64,000 bases of DNA from Hemileia vastatrix (GCA_030280995.1 JASXTE010000003.1:49774474-49838473), one strand, 5' to 3'; shown: positions 1-11,601, counted from the first letter of the stretch. Numbers and translations are program-made. The notes: generated from the sequence alone by a model not told the origin.

Positions 1-253
1 CAATTATAGAAGGTGTGATTCAGAAGATGAATCAAGATTTGAAGATTTGAAAGTTGGAAGTGAGGATGAAGATGTGGAATTTCAGAAAAGTTTTGGAGTG
101 GTGAGATTGGGGTGTAAAGTTAAATCCTCCCAATTGTGCACCGCTAGGGTTTCTTCTACACCTTTCAAAAACATTACCTTGGCCACACATGTAAGCAATG
201 GGGAAACCCTTGGTTTTTGTTCCAGGTCTGGTGATGAAGATTTCCTAAAGATC
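1..253 (+). pseudogene. Family B Ty3/gypsy pol fragment (acidic segment before RT)
   Basis: Open frame from about 47 encoding an acidic stretch (SEDEDVEF) followed by the block VRLGCK...CTARVSSTPFKNITLATHVSNG. The same order occurs in B3 at about 62546-62797 and, on the minus strand, in B2 near 52.5-52.75 kb, so this is the region between protease and reverse transcriptase of a family B element. It is cut at 253 by the 5' LTR of A1. In B3 the sequence continues past this point with CCTCAAGTTG, and that continuation is not found after A2. The B copy was therefore interrupted by the A insertion and its right part lost. It is not functional alone. Confidence 0.85.
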
Positions 254-1026
254 TGTCACGCGCCACGTGACACTCGAGGTGAAATTAACTCAATAAATCA
301 ATAATATCGAGTCCTACATCTATACTCGAAGCGCAGAAAGCAATTCTCCATAGCAACTGCGATTTTTCCTTTGTGTACTTACTATTTAACTGCGCTAGCC
401 TAAACTCTAAATCTAAATTAGTCAATCTCCCAATAGGGTACCTTAGTCCTTTTTCATAAGCGACGCACAGCGCTAGGATCAACGAAATAGTACAGTAGTA
501 GTTTTTTCATTAAAGTTTTGTTAATTAATTAAAAAGGGGTATATTGAGCATGGACGGATATTTAGTGAAGAGGGTCTAAGTGTATGTTAGTAATGGTCAA
601 TGGAATGGGAATACTGCGATGGAAGGGAGGTCAATGCGAGGAGGAACAAAGGATATAAAAGGAGTTGGGTATTTGGTTCGATATTCCTTAGAATTAAATT
701 ATAATATCGTATTTACATTAATAGTGGAAAACCTTAAAAGTTAAAACATTGTTATTGTATCTTTCTTTTACCTTCTCAATATTCATTTCTAAATCCTAAA
801 TCTTTGACTATTGAGTTTCCAACCCTTCGTGAGATTTTAAGAATTATTATTACCTTGGAACTAGTTTATAATTCTTCTCGAACAAACCTCGAACCTATAG
901 CTATTACTTCGAGTGACCTTCGAATAATTTCCTCGAATCATTCCTCTGTGCTTCGAAGAAGTTTCTAAATCCCTCATCTCACTTTCAGGAACATCCTCGA
1001 CCTTGTGCGTAGGTCGTCCGGTGACA
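254..1026 (+). repeat. 5' LTR of A1
   Basis: A 773-bp LTR starting TGTCACGCG and ending GGTGACA, with TG/CA termini. The start is repeated at 7954. The complete LTR is repeated in reverse at 12866-13668, diverged, as the LTR of A2. It contains a TATA box at 653 and the probable transcript start near 690. The host-side flank is family B pol sequence ending AGATC. Confidence 0.9.
652..703 (+). promoter_or_regulatory. TATA box and likely start of the R region, A1
   Basis: GATATAAAAGG (652-662) lies about 30-40 bp upstream of GAATTAAATTATA (691-703). The latter is the perfect complement of the sequence just after the LTR. A transcript starting near 690 would carry the self-primer at its 5' end. 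A2 has the same spacing (TATA 13233-13243, primer 13193-13203, minus strand). Confidence 0.7.
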
Positions 1027-1027
1027 G

Positions 1028-1041
1028 TATAATTTAATTCT
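1028..1041 (+). other. Self-primer binding site, A1
   Basis: TATAATTTAATTCT sits 1 nt after the LTR end and pairs perfectly, over 14 nt, with 690-703 inside the LTR. It does not begin with TGG, as tRNA primer sites do. This is the Tf1/sushi type of priming, in which the 5' end of the element's own RNA folds back on the PBS. The interpretation rests on that known family. Confidence 0.75.
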
Positions 1042-1098
1042 CCGTAGTTCTCATTCTTTGCACTACTACGTCTTTTTAGGTGCTTCTAAAAATTTTAA

Positions 1099-2286
1099 AT
1101 GGCACCTGTTCAACGCACTCCTCCTACGGGCGCTACTACTAGAGCTCGCGCTAGAGGCAGGCCAACAGCCACAAGGTCTGTTTCTCGCACTCACTCTTTG
1201 GAACCACTCGACCTTAGGGAACGGCAACACTCAGTTCAATCTGTAGAAGACATTCCACAAGATTTTGAGGATTCTAGTGATGAAGAAGAAGGAGAGGATA
1301 CAATGCATGAGGCACCATCCGCCCCTGCCAATCACCCTTCTGGCCAATCCTCAGAACCGGGACCATCTAACTCTCTGGAAGATTTCATGAGACTTTTTAT
1401 GAAAACCCTTTCAAATCCAACGTCTTCAGAGGGATCTAAGTTCAAAACTCCTTCTATGAAATCTCCTGACAAATTCGACGGAGATAACCCCAACAGATTG
1501 CGACCCTTCTTGCAAACCTGCAAGCTACTGTTTCATAATGACCCTCGAACCTTTAACAGCGACCGATCAAAGGTTGTTTACGCTTCTTCATTCCTAGCCG
1601 GGAAAGCAGCAAGATGGTTCAAACCTTATCTACTGATGCTTTCTTCGACAGAAACCCACTTACTTATCAATAATTGGGAAAAGTTCGAAGACCAACTTTT
1701 TACGTTGTTTGGGGATCCTAATGAAACGGACAACGCAGAAATTGAACTTGATTTTCTTCGCATGAGTGATAATGGTAAAGCCTCTGAATATATCTCGAAC
1801 TTCAGAGCACTTCAAACTCGAGTAGGTTGGAATGATGCTGCCCTTAAGTATCATTTCAAGAAAGGACTTCCTTCGAGGATTCTGGATCAATTAAATCTTC
1901 ACGGTCAGAAGATGACTACTTTAACGGATTTAATGGATTGAACCCTCGAACTTGACGGCATTTATCAAGGACGACTTCAACATCGTCGATATGCCCACAA
2001 ATCTCAAGGCCTAAATTTTAAATCGGGACCTTCTTCACACCCATGACCAAATCAATCCTCCTCGACTCAATCCAAACCCAATAAGGGAAAGGATAAAACT
2101 CGACCAAAAGGCTCAACCCCAGGCGATATCAGCAAAGTACTGGATCCTAAAGGGGAACTTAAAGAAGCTGAGAGGAAGAGAAGAGCAGATAATGGGTTAT
2201 GTATGTATTGTGGGGGTAAGCACAAGTTAAAAGACTGTGTAAAGTTGAAGGAAAGAGAAGGTACTAGTTTGAAGTCAAAAAACTAG
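1099..2286 (+). pseudogene. A1 gag (capsid-nucleocapsid), two internal stops
   Basis: Starts at ATG 1099, shared with A2. There is an N-terminal arginine-rich and then acidic region (EDEEGEDT type), followed by the conserved capsid block with FKTPSMKSPDKFDG, LFHNDP, KAARWFKPYL, QLFTLFGDPNE and EYISNFRALQ (roughly residues 110-250). Opal stops fall at 1939 and about 2045; A2 has CGA at the first site, so that stop is a C-to-T change. Past the stops the same frame continues to 2286 and ends in a CCHC-like zinc knuckle, CMYCGGKHKLKDC (C-x2-C-x3-H-x4-C), the spacing used by this gag lineage. Gag packages element RNA in cytoplasmic particles. The product would be truncated before the knuckle. Confidence 0.85.
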
Positions 2287-2289
2287 TAG

Positions 2290-5200
2290 ATAGTTTACTT
2301 GTGTGCAAAGCAAACTATCTTATCTCTCCCAGTGCACAGAACCTCCATGTCTTAAGGACTGGAGTTGCCTTAAACCGCTTGAGATTCATTCTTTTTAAGG
2401 AGGATATCCCCTTCAGTTGTCTTATAGACTCTGAAGCTTAAATTTCTTTTGTTAGTTTATCTTTTGCCGAGAAGCTTCAACTAACATTTACAGATATCGA
2501 TCGAACTCCCATCTATTTGGTCGAATCAGAGGAACCCAAATATTGGGTAAGTAAGAAAGTTTTATGGGTTTTCAACTTTCCGAATTTTCCCCCCTTCGAG
2601 TGGGAATTATCAGTCTTGGACGCCCCAAGGATGGACGATACCATTCTTGGCCATGACTTTTTAACGTATTGGAATCCCGAAATTGATTGGACCCAGGCAT
2701 TGATCACCCCACGCTCTAAGTATATTTCTGATTCTTTAATGCAGGTCAATAGGGAGTTAAACAACCCGCCTGACAACGTCCTGCTAGAGGACAAATCTCT
2801 GCCAGATGACTTGCAAGCATCTGTACCTTCTTTAAATGAGCAATTGGCTAACCCTTCTAGCTCGATGACTTCACTCGAAGAGGATTTAAATTGCCTCGAA
2901 GTAATCGAATTATGCTCTCTCAATACAGGTATCACCTCGACAGATTCTCTCGAAGATGAAGAGGATGACCAAATCAACATTGAAGCCATTAAATTAACTC
3001 TACCGGAAATCTACCACGATTTCCTCGATGTTTTCTCAATCTGCAAGGCCGATAAGTTACCACCTCATCGACCCTACGACCATCAAATAGAGTTAATAGG
3101 CCCAGTACCTCCGGCAGGTCCTGTCTATTCTCTATCGAAGGACAAATCTCAAGTTCTTCGAGACTACATTGCAGAGAATGTAGCCAAAGGTTTCATCAGA
3201 GCCAGTAAATCTCCAACCGGCTCCCCAGTCCTCTTTGTAAAAAAGAAGGACGGTAGTCTTAGGTTGTGTGTTGACTATAGAAAGCTCAACACAGTTACAA
3301 AGAAGAATGCATATCCTGTTCCTCCTATGTCATTACTTCTTACCCTTTTCAATGGTGCTAATTTCTTTTCTAAAATTGATCTTAGAGGCGCTTACAATCT
3401 TATTCGCATTGCGGAAGGTCATGAACCACTGACTGCAATGCGCACTAGATTTGGTAGTTTTGAATATTTAGTTATGCCTTTTGGATTATGTAACGCACCT
3501 TCAACTTTTCAAACTTTTGTTAATGATATCTTTCAAGATGTTGTTGAACAATTTGTAGTCGTCTATTTAGATGATATTTTAATATTCTCGAAAACACTGG
3601 ATGAACATATTCATCATGTTCGACAGGTCCTAAATCGTCTTCGAGATCATGGTCTCTACGCCAAGCATAATAAATGCGAATTCCACCTCAAATCAATTGA
3701 TTTTTTGGGGTTTACGTTGTCCACTGACGGTTTAGTCATGGATGACAAAAAAGTCCAGAAAATCCTGGAATGGCCTGAGCCCAAAAACATTAAATCACTC
3801 CAAGGATTTTTGGGTTTTGCAAACTTCTATCAAAGATTTATTAAAGATTACTCTAAAACTATTTCCAATCTTACTTCTTTTCTTAGAAAAGATATTCCCT
3901 TTGTTTTTACTTCTACAGCGCGAAAGGAATTCGAAGCACTAAAAACGGCGTTCACCACAGCCCCAATTCTTCGGCATTTTGATCCTTCGGCCTCGACAAT
4001 AGTTGAGACAGATGCGAGCGATTATGCCATTGCAGGGGTCATCTCCCAATTAAATCCTGAAACAAATTTGTTTCATCCTGTTGCTTTTGAGTCACGCAAA
4101 CTCATAGCCGCGGAATTAAATTATGAAATTCATGACAAAGAGCTTTTAGCTATTATCCATTGTCTTAAAAAATGGCGTTCTTTCCTTCTCAGCCTAGATA
4201 GTCCTTTTCAAATTTTAACTGATCACAATGCTTTGAAATACTTCATGTCTTCTAAAGTGTTAACCAGGCGTCAAGCCAGGTGGGCTGAACTTTTGTCTGA
4301 ATTTTCTTTCTCTATTTCCTATCGCCCAGGAAAAAACTGCATTGTCCCAGATATCTTGTCACGTCGGGACGACATTTACCCACAGCGGGGGGACGCATTT
4401 GCTGACAAGAACCCAGCAAATGTGCAATCAATCTTCAACGAATCAATGTTAACAACTCATCAACTTAATTCGATGACAATTCAATCTTTTCGAAATCCAC
4501 TATCCAACATCCTCGAAGCTCAGTCGAAGGACGATTATTGTTTAGGGTTAAAAGACAAAATACTCTCGAAGCAAGGGGCCAAAAGATTTAGTATTGAATC
4601 AGGTCTATTAGTCTTTGAAGGTAGAGTAGTCATACCCGACAACAATGAGATAAAATTATGGATTTTCAATAGTCGACATGATTCTCCGTTAGCTGGTCAT
4701 TTTGGGGTTGATAAAACCTACCAGTTAATAGCGAGGGATTTCTTCTGGCCAGGTATGACCAAGGAAATCAAGGCCTATATAAAAGCTTGTTACGAATGTA
4801 ATAGGAATAAGGCTCCCCGTCACCGGAAGCATGGGTTGCTTCAACCACTTCCTATTCCCTCTAAACCTTGGGAATCTTTATCGATGGATTTCATTTCTCA
4901 ACTTCCTATTTCTAATGATTTTGATGCTATATTAGTAATAGTAGATAGATTTTCAAAAATGTCTATTTTTGTTAAAACCACTACTACTGCTACAGCAGAA
5001 GATTTGTCAAAATTGTTTCTAGAATATGTATTTTCTAAACACGGCTTACCAAATGACATTATTTCAGATAGAGGCTCATTGTTTGTATCCACATTCTGGA
5101 CCCAACTGTGTCGACAACTCAATATCACGAGGAATCTCTCCACGGCCTATCACCCTGAAACCGATGGTCAAACAGAAAGAGTTAACCAAATCCTCGAACA

Positions 5201-5933
5201 ATATCTTCGAATGTATGTCAGTTACTAACAAGACAATTGGACCACATGGTTACCATTGGCCGAATTTGCTTATAATAACTCGACTCATTCTTCGACACGA
5301 CAATCTCCCTTCGAAACCATTTATGGACGACATCCTCGATTCAACTCAATTCATGTAGGAACTAATCATCCTGCAGAACATTATCTTCGAGCTATATCAC
5401 GACTCCAAGAAGAACTTAAAACAAATTTGGAATCAGCGATCCGAAGATACAAGGAACAGGCCGACAAACATCGACAATCTGCTCCTTCCTTTAAACCAGG
5501 CGACAAAGTATGGCTCGATGCACGAAACATCCAAACAACAAGAGCATCAAAGAAACTGGCTGAAAAGCGCTTGGGACCATTCGAAATCGACTCTGAAGTC
5601 TCTAAAACTGCATTTCGACTCAAGTTACCTCCTAAATGGCAGGCGATTCACCCTGTTTTCTATGTATCTCTCCTGGAACTGGCTCGAGAAATATACCTGG
5701 GCAAGAACCAACCCCCTCCGGAACCGGTCGAAGTAGAAGATCATCTAGAGTGGGAAGTAAGTCGTATCCTTGATTCAAGAATACGCAAGGGGAAACTTCA
5801 ATAACTCGTGGAATGGGAAGGCTTCCTCAATGACTCAGACAAAACATCCTGGGAACCAGCCATCAATGTTTCTAACGCTCCTGAACTCCTAAAATCTTTT
5901 CATTCAAAATATCTTTTAAAACCAAAACCTTAA
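2290..5933 (+). pseudogene. A1 pol: protease, RT, RNase H, integrase, chromodomain
   Basis: The aspartic protease motif DSGAS of A2 reads D-S-E-A-stop here (2427-2441), so protease is dead. From 2517 a 903-codon frame holds RT with YLDD (3564-3575), RNase H (ETDASDYA; HNALKYF), and integrase with an H-x3-H...C-x2-C finger and catalytic D-D-E (SMDF, ISDRGSLF, HPETDGQTERVN). An ochre stop at 5226 replaces CAA (C to T; A2 keeps Q). The 5256-5804 frame carries the GPF module (KRLGPFEI). After a further ochre at 5802 comes a chromodomain (LVEWEGF...TSWEPA) ending at 5933. Chromodomains guide chromoviral integration to histone-marked chromatin. There is no intact polyprotein. Confidence 0.9.
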
Positions 5934-6893
5934 AATTTCTTTATTTAAAATTTTCTTTTCTTTTCTTTCTTTCGTTAAAATCTAAAACACCACTTAAATT
6001 TCTTAGCCTTGTTTTCTTTTTTCTCTCTTCTTTTTCTTTCTTCTCCTTCTATAAATTTCCTCCAAAACCAACCAAAAATAAAATCAAAATTAAAATTAAA
6101 TACAACAAAAAAAAAAAAATAAAAAAAAAAATTAAAATTAAAATTAAATAAAATAAAATAAAATTAAATTAAATTAAATTAAATAAAATAAAATAAAATA
6201 GAATAATAAAATAAAATAAAAACTCATAAATCTCTCTAAATATTTTCTTTCTTTTCTTCTTCAATTCTTTAAATACATTCTTTTCTTAAATTTAAAATTC
6301 TCTTCAAAAATTTCTCTTTCAAAAAATTTATTCTCTCTTTTAAAGACTTTCTTTTCTTCGAATCATCAAATCCTGTATGGCACGACCATTTCCTCGAACT
6401 TAACTTCAACCCCTGAATCTCCCTATAATAATTCTTTGAAACAAATAATTCTTCTTTTCAAATTCTCTTAAATTCTAAATTCTGTTTTTTTCTTTTCTTT
6501 CTTCTTCCTCTCTTTTCAACTAAAATTTCCTAAAAAAAAAAAAAAAAAAAAAAAATTCTTCTTTCATTAAATTCTCAATTTAACAAACTCATCTCAATCA
6601 CCAACCGTTTCTTTTTCTCTCTCTTTTCTTACATAAAATTTTTTCTTTTAAAAAAAAAACACTAAAACTTCCTTCAATTAAAACAACCTTTTTTCTTTCT
6701 TTAAAATTCTTCTTTCAAATTCTAAAATTTTTTATTTAAAACTTCTTTTTTCTTTTTTTTTTCTCTCTCTTTCTCAAATCTTATAAAATTAACAACATTC
6801 ACCTACAATAAAAAATAATTATAATAAAATAAAAATAAAATAAAACTAAAATACAATTCTACTTTTCTACTTCTTTACATCTCTCTTTTTATT
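5934..6893 (+). other. Gene-free AT/pyrimidine-rich spacer, A1 3' region
   Basis: About 960 bp of long T/C runs, A-runs and AAATT/AAAT micro-repeats, for example around 6085-6230 and 6530-6560. No reading frame of substance is seen. It lies between the converging ends of pol (+) and the antisense Zn-cluster gene (-), so both 3' ends would fall here. A2 lacks this segment. Confidence 0.6.
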
Positions 6894-7845
6894 TCAAATT
6901 TTTTCTTTTAATTTTTCTCGAACCAATCTTTTCATTTTCTCCAAAACTACCCTTATCTCCTTCCTGCATTTATCAAATACCTCCTCCTCTCCTACCGGAA
7001 CCACCTCTCCAATCTCCAAGAGCTCCTCCGCCACGTCGAAGGAAGCAGCGTCAATAATAGCGTCGACCTCCCCACATAGTTCTTCCGCGAACCTTACTCG
7101 TCGACCTTGACGAGGTTTCTTCGACCACACCTGGTCCAGGGTGTCTTCGGGCTCTTCAACCACTTCCGTAACCGGAGGGTTTGCCTCAGTTGGGATAACC
7201 GGCGCAGGTTCCGCAATCGGCTCTTCCAGGTTATTCGATGTCTAAAACGCGACTCATCAGTAACTTCATCGTTGAAATAAAACAATTAAAACTTACCTCA
7301 AAGATGGGATCAGGCTCCAGAAATAACCTGGGCACCACTCCGACTTCTACCTCTCTCTCTTCCTCATTGTCCTCGATGACCACCCGACGTTTCTTGGGTG
7401 CCCGCCCTGGAACAGGGACTTCATCTTCATCCTCCTCCACCAATTCATCGACCTCTTCCTCGACACCTCGCTTCGAACTCGTGGCCTGGGTTACCCAGGT
7501 TGAGATCTCCTTGTTCATCTCCTTATCATTTTCCCCCACCGATTGTTCATCTTCGATCAAGACATCCCAAATGTCTTGGACCACCTCTTTAGTCTTTGGA
7601 ACTACCCAAAATTTTGTTTTTGTGAATCGATTTTCGATTTCCGCGTTCTTCGTCAACGCATCGCACGCCACTCGCCGCCAACGGCAAAACTCGCATTTCT
7701 GGCGAGGGCCTCGAGTCGCCGTACTTTTGAAACAGAAATATTCCATGCTTTCACAAGCCGTGCAAGTCCGTGAAAACTGTCGTGTGATTATTCCCCCATC
7801 CCCTTTAGGGTGTGGAGGCGTGGGTGTGGGGGTAGGGCAGTTCAT
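6894..7845 (-). CDS. Antisense two-exon gene, Zn2Cys6-like nuclear protein
   Basis: Exon 1 is 7845-7297 and exon 2 is 7241-6894, around a 55-nt intron (GTAAGT donor at 7296, ACTGAT branch, TTTTAG acceptor). Together they give about 298 residues with no stop. Residues ~29-65 form C-x2-C-x6-C-x12-C-x2-C-x6-C, matching the fungal Zn2Cys6 consensus, but the basic residues (RWRRVA) sit in the second half, whereas Gal4-type proteins have them in the first. An acidic region and PKKRRV, a likely nuclear signal, follow; the C-terminus is Glu/Lys-rich and probably helical. Base composition is GC-richer, with many TCGA sites, than the flanking spacer. The role is unknown; DNA binding is inferred from the cluster. 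It could belong to the host rather than to A1. Confidence 0.7.
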
Positions 7846-7934
7846 TATAAAATAAATAATTGAGAGATGCGGGAAAAAGTATTAGACAAGTGAAATTAGT
7901 GTGGGAAGATGGTTCAAGCTCAACGGAGTTCGCG

Positions 7935-7942
7935 TTCTTATA
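7935..7942 (-). promoter_or_regulatory. TATA box of the antisense gene
   Basis: TATAAGAA on the minus strand, about 90 bp upstream of the ATG at 7845 and 12 bp inside the LTR fragment. It gives the antisense unit its own core promoter right at the element edge. Confidence 0.5.
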
Positions 7943-7953
7943 CCCGGGCATCT

Positions 7954-8005
7954 GTCACGCGCCACGTGACACTCGAGGCGAAATTAACTCAATAAATCAA
8001 TAATA
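7954..8005 (+). repeat. 3' LTR fragment (first 52 bp)
   Basis: Begins TGTCACGCGCCACGTGACA and matches 254-305 with one visible change, then stops abruptly at 8005/8006, where the reversed chromodomain of A2 begins. It marks a rearrangement breakpoint. Confidence 0.85.
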
Positions 8006-11000
8006 AGGGGCGTTTGAAACATTGATGGCTGGTTCCCAGGATGTTTTGTCTGAGTCATCGAGGAAGCCTTCCCATTCCACAAGGTATTGAAGTTTCCCCT
8101 TGCGCATTCTTTAATCAAAGATGCAGCTTACTTCCCACTCTATATGGTCTTCTACTTTGACCAGTTCCGGAGGAGGTTGGTTCTTGCCTGGGTATGTTTC
8201 TTGAGCCAGTTCAAGGAGAGATACATGAACAACAGGGTGAATAGCCTTCCATTTAGGAGGTAGCTTGAGTCGGAATGCAGTTTTAGAGACTTTAGAGTCA
8301 ATTTAAAATGGTCCGAAGCGTTTTTAAGCCAGTTTCTTTGATGGTCAAGTCGTTTGAAGGTTTTGTGCGTCGAGCCATACTTTGTCGCCTAGTTTAAAAG
8401 AAGGAGCAGTTTGTTGATGTTTGTCGGCCTGTTCCTTGTACCTTCAAACCGCTAATTCCAAAATTTATTTAAGTTCTTCTTTGAGTCGTGATATGGTTTG
8501 AAGATAATGTTCCGCAGGATGATTAGTTCCTTTTTGAATTGAGTTGAATTGAGGATGTCTTCCATAAACAGTTTTGAAAGGAGATTGTTGTGTCAAAGAA
8601 TGAGTTGAGTTATTATAAGCTAATTCGTCCAATGGTAACCATGTGGTCCAATTGTCTTGTTGGTAACTGACATACATTCAAAGGTATTGTTCGAGGATTT
8701 GGTTGACCCTTTCTGTTTGCCCATCAGTTTCAGGATGATAGGCTGTGAAGAGGTTCCTCGTGATATTGAGTTGTTGACACAGTTGAGTCCAGAATGTGGA
8801 TACAAACAATGAGCCTCTATCTGAAATAATATCATTAGGTAAGCTGTGTTTGGAAAAAACATATTCTAGAAACAATTTTGACAAATCTTCTTCTGTAGCA
8901 GTAGTAGTGGTTTTAATAAAAATAGACATTTTTAAAAATATATCTACTATTACTAATATAGCATCAAAATTATTAGAAAGAGGAATTTGATAAATAAAAT
9001 CCATCGATAAAGATTCCCAAGGTTTAGAGGGAATAGGAAGTGGTTGAAGCAACCCATACTTCCGGTGAGGGGGAGCCTTACTCCTATTACATTTGTAACA
9101 AGCTTTTATATAGGCCTTGATTTCGCTGGTCATCCCAGGCCAGAAGAAATCCCTCGCTATTAACTGGTAGGTTTTATCAACCCCAAAGTGACGAGCTAAT
9201 GGAGAATCATGTTAACTATTGAAAATCCATAATTTTATTTCATTGCTGTTGGGTATGACTACTCTTCCCTCAAAAACTAATAGACCTGATTCAATACTAA
9301 ATCTTTTGGCCCCTTGCTTCAAGAGTATTTTGTCTTTTAACCCTAAACAATAATTGTCCTTCAACTGAGATTTGAGGATGTTGGATAGTGGATTTCAAAA
9401 AGATTGAATTGTCATCAAATTAAGTTGATGAGTTGTTAACATTGATTCGTTGAAGATTTATTGCACATTTGCTGGGTTCTTGTCAGCAAATGCATCCCCC
9501 CGCTGTGGGTAAAGGTTGTCCAGACGTGAGAAGATATCTGGGACAATGCAGTTATTACCTGGGTGATAGGAAATAGAAAAAGAAAGGTCAGACAGAAGTT
9601 CAGCCCACCTGGCTTGAGGCCTGATTAACACTTTAGAAGACATAAAGTATTTCAAAGCATTATGGTCTGTTAAAATTTGAAAAGGACTATCTAAGCTGAG
9701 AAGAAAAGAGCGCCATTTTTTAAGACAATGAATAATAGCTAAAAGCTCTTTGTCATGAATTTCATAATTTAATTCTGCTGCAATGAGTTTGCATGACTCA
9801 AAAGAAACAGGATGAAAAAATTTTGTTTCAGGATTTTATTTAGAAATGACCCCTGCAATAGCATAATCACTTGCATCTGTCTCGACTATTGTCAAAGCAG
9901 AAGGATCAAAGTGTGGAAGAATTGGAGCTGTGGTGAATGCGGTCTTCAATGCTTCAAATTCCTTTCGTGCTGTGGAGGTAAAAACAAAAGGAATATCTTT
10001 TCTAAGAAGAGAAGTAAGATTGGAAATAGTTTTAGAGTAATCTTTAATAAATCTTCTATAGAAATTTGCAAAACCCAAAAATCCCTGGAGGGATTTAATG
10101 GATTTGGGCTCAGGCCATTCCAGGACCTTTTGGACTTTTTTGTCGTCCATAACTAAACCATAAATGGATAACATAAAACCCAAAAAATAAATAGATTTAA
10201 GGTGGAATTTGCATTTATTATGCTTGGCATAGAGACCGTGACCTCAAAGTCGATTTAGAACCTTCCAAACATGATGAATATGTTCATCTAGTATCTTTGA
10301 GAAAATAAAATATCATCTAAGTAGATGACAACAAATTTTTTAAACAAAATCTTGAAAGATTTCATTAACAAAATTTTGAAAATTAGATGGTGCGTTCCAT
10401 AATCCAAATGGCATAAATAAATACTAAATACTACCAAATCTAGTGTGCATTTAAGTCAGTGGTTCATGACCTTCCGCAATGTGAATAAGATTTTAAGCGC
10501 CTCTAAGATTAATTTTAGAAAAAAAATTAGTACCATTGAAAAGGTTAAGAAGCAATGACATAAGGGGAACAGGATATGCATTCTTCTTAGTGACTGTGTT
10601 GAGCTTTCTATAGTCAACACACAAACTAAGACTACCATCCTTCTTTTTTACAAAGAGAACAGGGGAGACGGTTGGAGATTTACTGGCTCTGATGAAACCT
10701 TTGGCTACATTCTCTGCAATGTAGTCTCAAAGAACTTGATATTTGTCCTTCAACAAAGAATAGACAGGACCTGCCGGAGGTACTGGACCTATTAACTCTA
10801 TTTGATGGTTGTAGGGTTGATGAGGGGGTAACTTATTGGCCTTGCGGATTGAAAAAACATCAAGGAAATCATGATAGATTTTTGGTAGAGTTGATTTAAT
10901 GGCTTCAATGTTGATTCGGTTGTCCTCATCATCTTCGAGGGAATCTGTCGAGGGAAGACCAGAATTGAGAGAGCATAATTCAATTGCTTCAAGGAAATTT

Positions 11001-11600
11001 AAATCCTCTTCGAGTGAAGTCATTGAGCTAGAAGGGTTAGCTAATTTCTCATTTAAAGAAAGATCAGATGCTTGCAAGTTATCTGGCAGAGATTTGTCCT
11101 CTAGCAGGACATTGTCAGGCGGGTTGTTTAACTCCCTATTGAACTGCATTGCAGAATCAGAAATATACTTAGTATGTGGGGTGATCAATCCCCGTTTTCA
11201 ATCAATTTCAGGATTCCAATGTGTTAAAAAGTCATGGCCAAGAATGGTATTGTCCATCCTTGGGGAGTCCAAGACTGATAGTTCCCACTCGAAGGGGGGA
11301 AAGTTCAGAAAGTTTAAAACCCATAAAACTTTCTTACTGACCCAATATTTGGGTTACTCTGATTCGACCAAATAAATTGGAGTTTGATCGATATCTGTAA
11401 ATTTCAGCTGTAACTTCTCGGCAAAAGATAAACTAACAAAAGAAATTGAAGCTCCAGAGTCTATAAGACAACTGAAGGGGATATCCTCCTTAAAAAGAAT
11501 GAATCTCAAGCAATTTAAGGCAACTCAAGTCCTTAAGACATGGAGGTTCTGTGCACTGGGAGAGAAAAGATAGTTTGCTTTGCACACAAGTAAACTATCT
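8006..11600 (-). pseudogene. A2 pol, multiply frameshifted
   Basis: Read right to left: an intact protease core DSGAS near 11463-11446, then an acidic linker (11188-10727), RT with the YLDD codons near 10.31 kb but a frameshift right after, RNase H pieces (10183-9836 and 9655-9458), and integrase (9133-8678) with SMDF, ISDRGSLF and HPETDGQTERVN. A TGA replaces CGA just after LEQYL, at about 8677, where A1 reads R. The 8677-8465 frame continues with QQDNWTTW, which shows that A1's stop at 5226 replaced Q. The chromodomain is cut at 8006. It is useful as the comparison copy for A1's lesions, but is itself inactive. Confidence 0.85.
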
Positions 11601-11601
11601 A

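Larger units (their letters stand above)
254..8005 (+). mobile_element. Chromovirus A1 (Ty3/gypsy, Tf1-like), 3' LTR truncated
   Basis: The order is 5' LTR (254-1026), self-complementary PBS, gag, protease-RT-RNase H-integrase with chromodomain, a 2 kb AT-rich 3' region holding an antisense two-exon gene, and the first 52 bp of a 3' LTR beginning with the same TGTCACGCGCCACGTGACA as the 5' LTR. Gag and pol carry at least five nonsense changes, so A1 is dead. The 3' LTR is cut at 8005, where it meets inverted element A2. Caveat: no polypurine tract precedes the LTR piece at 7954, so 5934-8005 might be a separate locus next to an LTR fragment rather than the true 3' end of A1. Confidence 0.8.

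Noticed and set aside
2513..2989. 158-codon minus-strand frame opposite pol (and its A2 counterpart at 10899-11375, plus strand)
   Set aside because: A shadow of the acidic Ser/Leu-rich linker before RT. Its presence in both A copies follows from their homology, and it has no start context or domain.
5940..6893. Possible short genes in the AT-rich A1 spacer
   Set aside because: Only micro-repeats and runs; no frame with coding texture on either strand.
7238..7855. 205-codon plus-strand frame over the antisense gene in A1
   Set aside because: It is the mirror of the minus-strand gene: low complexity, Ser/Thr-rich, no splice logic, no Cys pattern. The minus-strand reading has a good intron and cluster.
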